Source: Trichoplusia ni (taxonomy: Eukaryota; Arthropoda; Insecta; Lepidoptera; Noctuidae). From it: 64,000 nt of DNA. The stretch spans positions 10,416,001 through 10,480,000 of the forward strand of contig NC_039479.1 in assembly GCF_003590095.1 (NCBI RefSeq), written 5' to 3'. Shown one piece after another: positions 58,936-64,000 of this stretch (position 1 is its first letter; each line of letters opens with the position of its first letter). A program made the position numbers and the translations under genes. A model generated the notes under the pieces. The model saw only the letters and a program-made list of their open reading frames with translations, was not told the DNA's origin and made no database searches.

Positions 58936-61249
58936 TCAATAAGTGGCAATCTTCTCCTGGTTGAAATGAATAAAACGATGTCAAAAGATCATTTCAATCT
59001 AGACACATACCAAGAACTTTTCAAGGTAACTCTTAGAAAACTAGAACATATAGTTTTTGTAATGATTTGCTTGAGTAATTTATGGATCTTCATTCCATTC
59101 ACTTAATACTTCACGAGAGAATTACTCTAAATATACTTTTAATATCACTTTGAATGAATAGACACGACCAATCTACTTTTTGATCATTAGTTTTAATTTT
59201 CTTGATATTTCAATCTTTGATGTCATTTTGAAATACGTACATGTGAAATCCGGGGTTAATGATGGATTAAAATTATGGGGTATGGAATAGCTTCTTTAAA
59301 TAAGACAGATGAGAAATCAAGAAGTGTTTTATATGTATATTTATGCTATGTCACAGGCTTTGATTCCTTTCCCGGCCGAAAAACTTACTAGATGATAGAA
59401 TTTCAGCCGCCTGTAGATTTCTGACGTGAATTAATATATCCTTGAAAAATGTTTTTAGACGAAAGTTTAACGTGTTTTTTTTACATTTTCCATGTGGAAA
59501 AACTATGACATTATGTATAAGGATTGCATAACATAAGTAAACCCATATGAATCGTTTTGTTGTTGCGTCAAAGAAACCAAAAAAAATCCTCACTTTTTTC
59601 GGAAATACTTACATCGATTAGTTACATCATTCCAGACTTATGTATGTGAGGTGTTAAGATTTGAATTGAATTAGAACAACTGTTATTTCGCAACAACTGT
59701 TGGTCGTTTTGTGGTCAGTGGACAAATGTCATTTGCTTTCCTAAAAACCCTGTCACGCTTAGCTAAACTAAAATGAAATTATCCATTGGAGACATAAAAT
59801 AGCCTGCTAAATATATGAAGGTAATATTATTTTCATTCAAGACGAGTCGCAGGTTCAAGTGCTGTGTTAGTTTTTTTGCTGAATTATTTATATTTAATTG
59901 TATAAAAATTAAGAACTTTTTAAATGACTCCTCGCTAATTTGTAAAACCTCCAACATTATAACAGCATTACACCACACGTCACCAGAAACAAAAGCATTT
60001 GACCGGCACAAACTTTAACACATCCCAATAAAACGATCTACTTGAAATTACGAAACAGACCTCTCGAATATTTAAGACTCATAATTATCTCACAACAATA
60101 CTGCCGAATACCGACATATAATGATACAATATTTCTCAACCTTCCATTATATTGTTATCTTGTAAATCTCCTACATTTCTGTAACATTTCCTTTCACCGT
60201 TTGGATCCATCGATGAAGGATAGTCCGCAATTTGGGATCAATCATTTAGGATTAATATCTCATAATATAAGTACTGGCTCTTGCCTCAAGATCGCCTCAT
60301 TTGATACGAGATAATAAGTTCGATTTTAAATTTTCTGAAGCAAAAATTGCTTGTAATTGTATGTCTATGATTTGTTCAACGTTTCGGAGTTAACTAGTAA
60401 ATGATTTAACTAGCCATCGACAAATGTTTGTACTGAATTGGTAGTCATGACTTACTCTAACCGAAATACCCTGTGTGAATCTATTTTTCTGTTGTGGAAA
60501 TAATCTGTACCTAAATAACTTAATCCTTACTAATTAAGCAGGAGTTACGCTATTTCAAATTCTTATGAAGTAAAATCCTACAATTAAGGTTTTCTTCTTT
60601 CACCCCGTCAGAGATAAAATCGTTTTTAGTCGTGGTTTAACCCACCCTTGTAATAATCTCAGGTGTGCTAACATTCTCACGATTATTAACAAGTTATAAA
60701 TACATTAGTGCTAGCCAGGTTTCGAATTCTACGACCTTTGACTGGCCAGTCCAACGGTCAAACAACTGCTATTATTAAATATAACTTAGTACGGAGAAAC
60801 CAACCAAATCTGCATACATCCAGACTTCCAAAAACAGTCTATCAAATAAAATTATATCAAGAATTATATTGAAATTATGTAACAACCGTCCAAAAGTTAG
60901 ACCTGAGTCATAAAGATTGTGGGAATGCTTACATGCATACAAATCTTGGATTACTTCATACATAAAATCGTTCGGCCATTGTTCAGCTAACGACAAATTA
61001 AAATGGAGATATTATCTCACTTACTTTTGGTAATGAATGTTTACGAATTAAAAGAAAATTCCCACATTCATACTTTCTCTGGAAAAAGTTAAATAAGATG
61101 TTAGTGTTAAAAGCTATTTTTAGACTTTAATAAGTTAAGGCATTACTATGCATAGGATTTCTTTGGAATGATCTACGTTATTTCTAATTTCACATTTAGA
61201 AAAAAAAGGTAAGAAGAAAGCTCTTCTCTATTATCAATAAAGTGTGAAT
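58936..61249. other. AT-rich noncoding stretch
   Basis: I found no gene I can support. On the minus strand 61022-61075 is an 18-codon phase-0 open stretch between ATTTAACTTTTTCCAG and AAA|GTAAGT, discussed as a finding. A decayed repeat with tRNA-like ..GCCAGGTTTCGAATTCTACG.. lies at about 60700-60770. Confidence 0.3.
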
Positions 61250-61430
61250 GCATACACAGCCGAGTGATATAAGTTACCACGCCAAACCCGCTGTGCAAGA
61301 CGTGTCGCAAGTTCAATCCTAACGTAGGCTCAGAATGCTTGTTGAAAAAGACTCAGGTTTTTTACATGTGATTGTCGCGAAACCACCCGCGACCCAAGGA
61401 TTAAATTCCTTAATACAAGAGGCGTCAGTG
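61250..61430 (+). mobile_element. tRNA-derived SINE, plus orientation (family C, diverged)
   Basis: The head TGCATACACAGCCGAGTGAT is followed by ..AAGACTCAGGTTTTTTACAT.. and ..GCGAAACCACCCGCGACCC.., matching family C. It is more diverged than the copy at 57847. Confidence 0.6.
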
Positions 61431-62559
61431 AAAACTAAAATAAAAAGCAACAAACATTTGAAAATATGAATATTATACACAATCTGTCAAACGACATTTT
61501 TAACATGGTACAGACAATGCTTTAGAGATCGATGGAGGAATGCGGAGGAGTTGTTATAAGGTTTCCTCGTCATCGCTCCGAATCTGAGGCCTTATTATGC
61601 AGTGAATGTCAGTTGTTAGCACTGGATTAATACGCGTAAACGCCTACTATGAGACTCTTAATAAACATGGTTTATACTTCCTAACGGAAACCTACCATAC
61701 ACTACTAGACATGAATAAAAAAAATGGTAATTATATTATATTTCAGCATTAGATAAAGTTGACTTAGCATTTGAATGTGAAATGGATTGGACAAAAACAT
61801 TTAGAACCCTTTATACTGAAATCACGTAAGTTCAAGTAATATTTTCTTAGTCCAAACTTATTTTTTTTCTAGATTAAATAAATAAATTTAACCGTTAAAC
61901 TTACAAAAGCGAAAGACACACTTAAGATACATTCAAAATTTAATCTAAAATCAAAAGCAAAAAAGAAAACATCATGCAACATGCATTACTTAAGCAAAAA
62001 AAATAATCAAAATTAAAATGCATGATCGACATCTTAAACTAAAAAACAAATTGCATAATCAGTAATTATCACGAATGCAACTACTTAAAAATGATTGCTT
62101 CCTTGAACTAAAGGTTAAATTGACATACAGTTAAAAAAAACATAATTAGAGAGGTTTTAACCATGTAGGTCACATTACTTATATGTATATGTCTGCATCA
62201 CATATTTGATGATATGATGATATAAATGTATTGCAACGATTAGGTCACCTAGCCTATTACAGATCGCTTACAAAATTGGTTAGGATACACTTATGCTGTC
62301 AATTGCATCCGTTACATCTGTAATTTTGGATTTTAAATGTGATGTTTTTTATTGCATATTTGTGCATTTGGTATTACATTACACCACGCTCATCGCTTGC
62401 AAAATTATGATAAAAGCAAAATTTTATTTTTCTTCAATTATTCTTTCGTACATAATATATCTATCGACTGTAATTTATTCATTCACCTCTTACAAACAAA
62501 TTAAGATGTCACTAAGGACGAAAATTGAAAGCAATCCATAATTTTTTTAAAGTTAAACA
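61431..62559. other. AT-rich noncoding stretch
   Basis: I found no gene or repeat in it. Confidence 0.3.
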
Positions 62560-62815
62560 GGGTTACAACGGAATTCCATTACTGAGGCTCCGTTGTGCGT
62601 CCGTCACCAGGCAGTGTCTGACGAATTGTAAATATTAGACAGTTGAATTAATTAATTTCCCAGGTGATGTATTTCTATTGCCGTTGTAACAAATATACTA
62701 TAAATAGAGATCTTAACCAATGTTGTGACGGTCATAAATTTGACACAAAGTTGTTTATCTCATTTGCACGGAACCCTTTGTGTAGCGAGCCCGACTCGCA
62801 CATGACTGGTTTTTA
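62560..62815 (+). repeat. Interspersed repeat, family H, longest copy
   Basis: It starts ..GGTTACAACGGAATTCCATT.., contains ..GTGCGTCCGTCACCAGGCAG.. and ends ..GCACGGAACCCTTTGTGTAG..GCCCGACTCGCACATGACTG. I recognise these phrases from a repeat that is widespread in insect genomes. It is non-coding. Confidence 0.55.
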
Positions 62816-64000
62816 TAATTACTAAGAAGGCTCTAACTAACTCAATGAATTACCGCGTTTAGCACTCGTAACATAGATTTACCATAAAGTAGACCAACAG
62901 GTAAGGCTTTACGTAACGTAACCGTTTCAGCAGCCGCGGTCAAAGATCAAGATGAACCGATTATTTAACCGATAATCTTGAGTTAGATGCTGTTATCTGC
63001 CACCAAACATGTCTATATTTGGTATTCAATATCACAGCCTAAAGCGTTTTGTTAAAGGTTGTATGTAACATCAAATTAGGGATGATTGGGAATGCATACG
63101 GCAATCTTTAAAGGAAAACTTGATGTGCGGTGGAAAAAGTGTAAATGTTATTTATATTTGGGAATAAAAAAAGTACATAATATATTAAGTTTCTTACTTG
63201 TCATAAGACTGTTCTCTCATAAAAGCTAAGGACTGCTTTCGGCGCTACACCGCCCGGTACGATGTTTCACGATATAAACGCGAAGATATGAAATATTGGC
63301 TCTTGACAGTCTTGACACGCCGACATCTACAACGTAAATGTTAACAGAGGGACGCGGTGTATAACGAGACGCTGAAGACCATCTTCTAAAGCAAAGTCAT
63401 CGTTGACACCAGGCCCCCAATACCAAAAAGGCCCTTAATAAAATGAAAGAATGAAATTAAGTCATTGTATTGACAGTTTGTGGTCCGACGACGGAATTTC
63501 CAATTATTTTAACGGTAAATGCTCAGGGGAACACGAATAGTGCCAATTCAATCAAATTTTTATTTATTTATTGTAAATAGAGGAATTAGGGCCTGGTTTG
63601 TGTGAATGACCCTTCATATCAAAAACCATTATATCCATTAAATCAACACATTATAATATAATTTAATGTAGATCAACCCATAATTACATAAACATCCTTG
63701 AGTTCAAACAGTTCTTAAATTAGTCCACATGTGAAGGTTCAATCACTTTCGAAAGGAAACCTATAAGTCACACACTCGAAATATTTACACAGCCTTTATT
63801 GCAAAGATGTAAGGTTCAGTTTTGTGTGCCATTGTGTTTAAATTTGGGCCTATATAGTAACTAATCTGATATAAATCATGCGTTATAACATATCCACGAC
63901 GTATTCGTGACATTACAATCATCTATTGTTGATTTGACAAGACATTAAGACTTAATCTAGACTGCTGTAGGTATGTTAGTTATGTAACGATTTCAGAAAA
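62816..64000. other. Noncoding stretch to the window end
   Basis: I found no gene. About 63230-63420 is somewhat GC-richer but has no open frame or splice signal that I can defend. Confidence 0.3.

Overview
The window looks like nuclear DNA of a moth or butterfly (Lepidoptera). The base composition is AT-rich. Introns are of insect type, with GT..AG borders and lengths down to about 61 bp. The interspersed repeats are of kinds I associate with Lepidoptera: Helitron-like ends in ..CAGCTAGT, tRNA-derived SINEs, LINE tails ending in GATGAT, a piggyBac copy and a Penelope-like fragment. This assignment is inference from texture; no database was searched.

Region 1 (about 0.14-10.8 kb, minus strand) holds one large multi-exon gene. 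I could join ten exons, 10833 down to 451, by splice sites and reading frame. They give about 2,650 residues of a Thr/Ser/Pro-rich, almost cysteine-free, mucin-like, probably extracellular protein, complete at the C-terminus but lacking its N-terminus. Nearly every intron is phase 0. Thr-rich spacers alternate with short helical modules (core DTKLLQALLQATGQNP) in the C-terminal third and with basic Arg/Lys/Tyr motifs in the N-terminal third. I cannot give the gene a name. A further small coding-like exon at 7596-7760, inside the 7.0-8.2 kb intron, ends in its own stop codon and would give a short isoform.

Region 2 (12.1-18.0 kb) holds two dead transposons. One is a complete piggyBac copy with TTAA at both ends (12088-14517), whose transposase has two frameshifts. 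The other is a truncated Penelope-like element (16813-18021) with GIY-YIG coding sequence between two inverted arms of about 250-280 bp, flanked by a 12-bp target duplication.

Region 3 (23.9-29.7 kb) is the oddest part. A 325-bp MITE has perfect 70-bp inverted ends. It abuts a 5.4-kb segment bounded by 51-bp inverted repeats. That segment contains a 176-bp tandem duplication, a decayed 80-87-bp repeat, a GC-rich array of 57-bp units that are each a near-perfect palindrome, and a 275-bp direct duplication that includes one of those units. No function is established; it reads as a composite mobile or amplified segment.

Region 4 (30-64 kb) has no gene I can support. It contains SINEs, LINE tails and Helitron fragments, several with clear target duplications, and otherwise AT-rich noncoding sequence. 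It may be intergenic, or a long 5' intron of the mucin-like gene, whose first exon I could not find.
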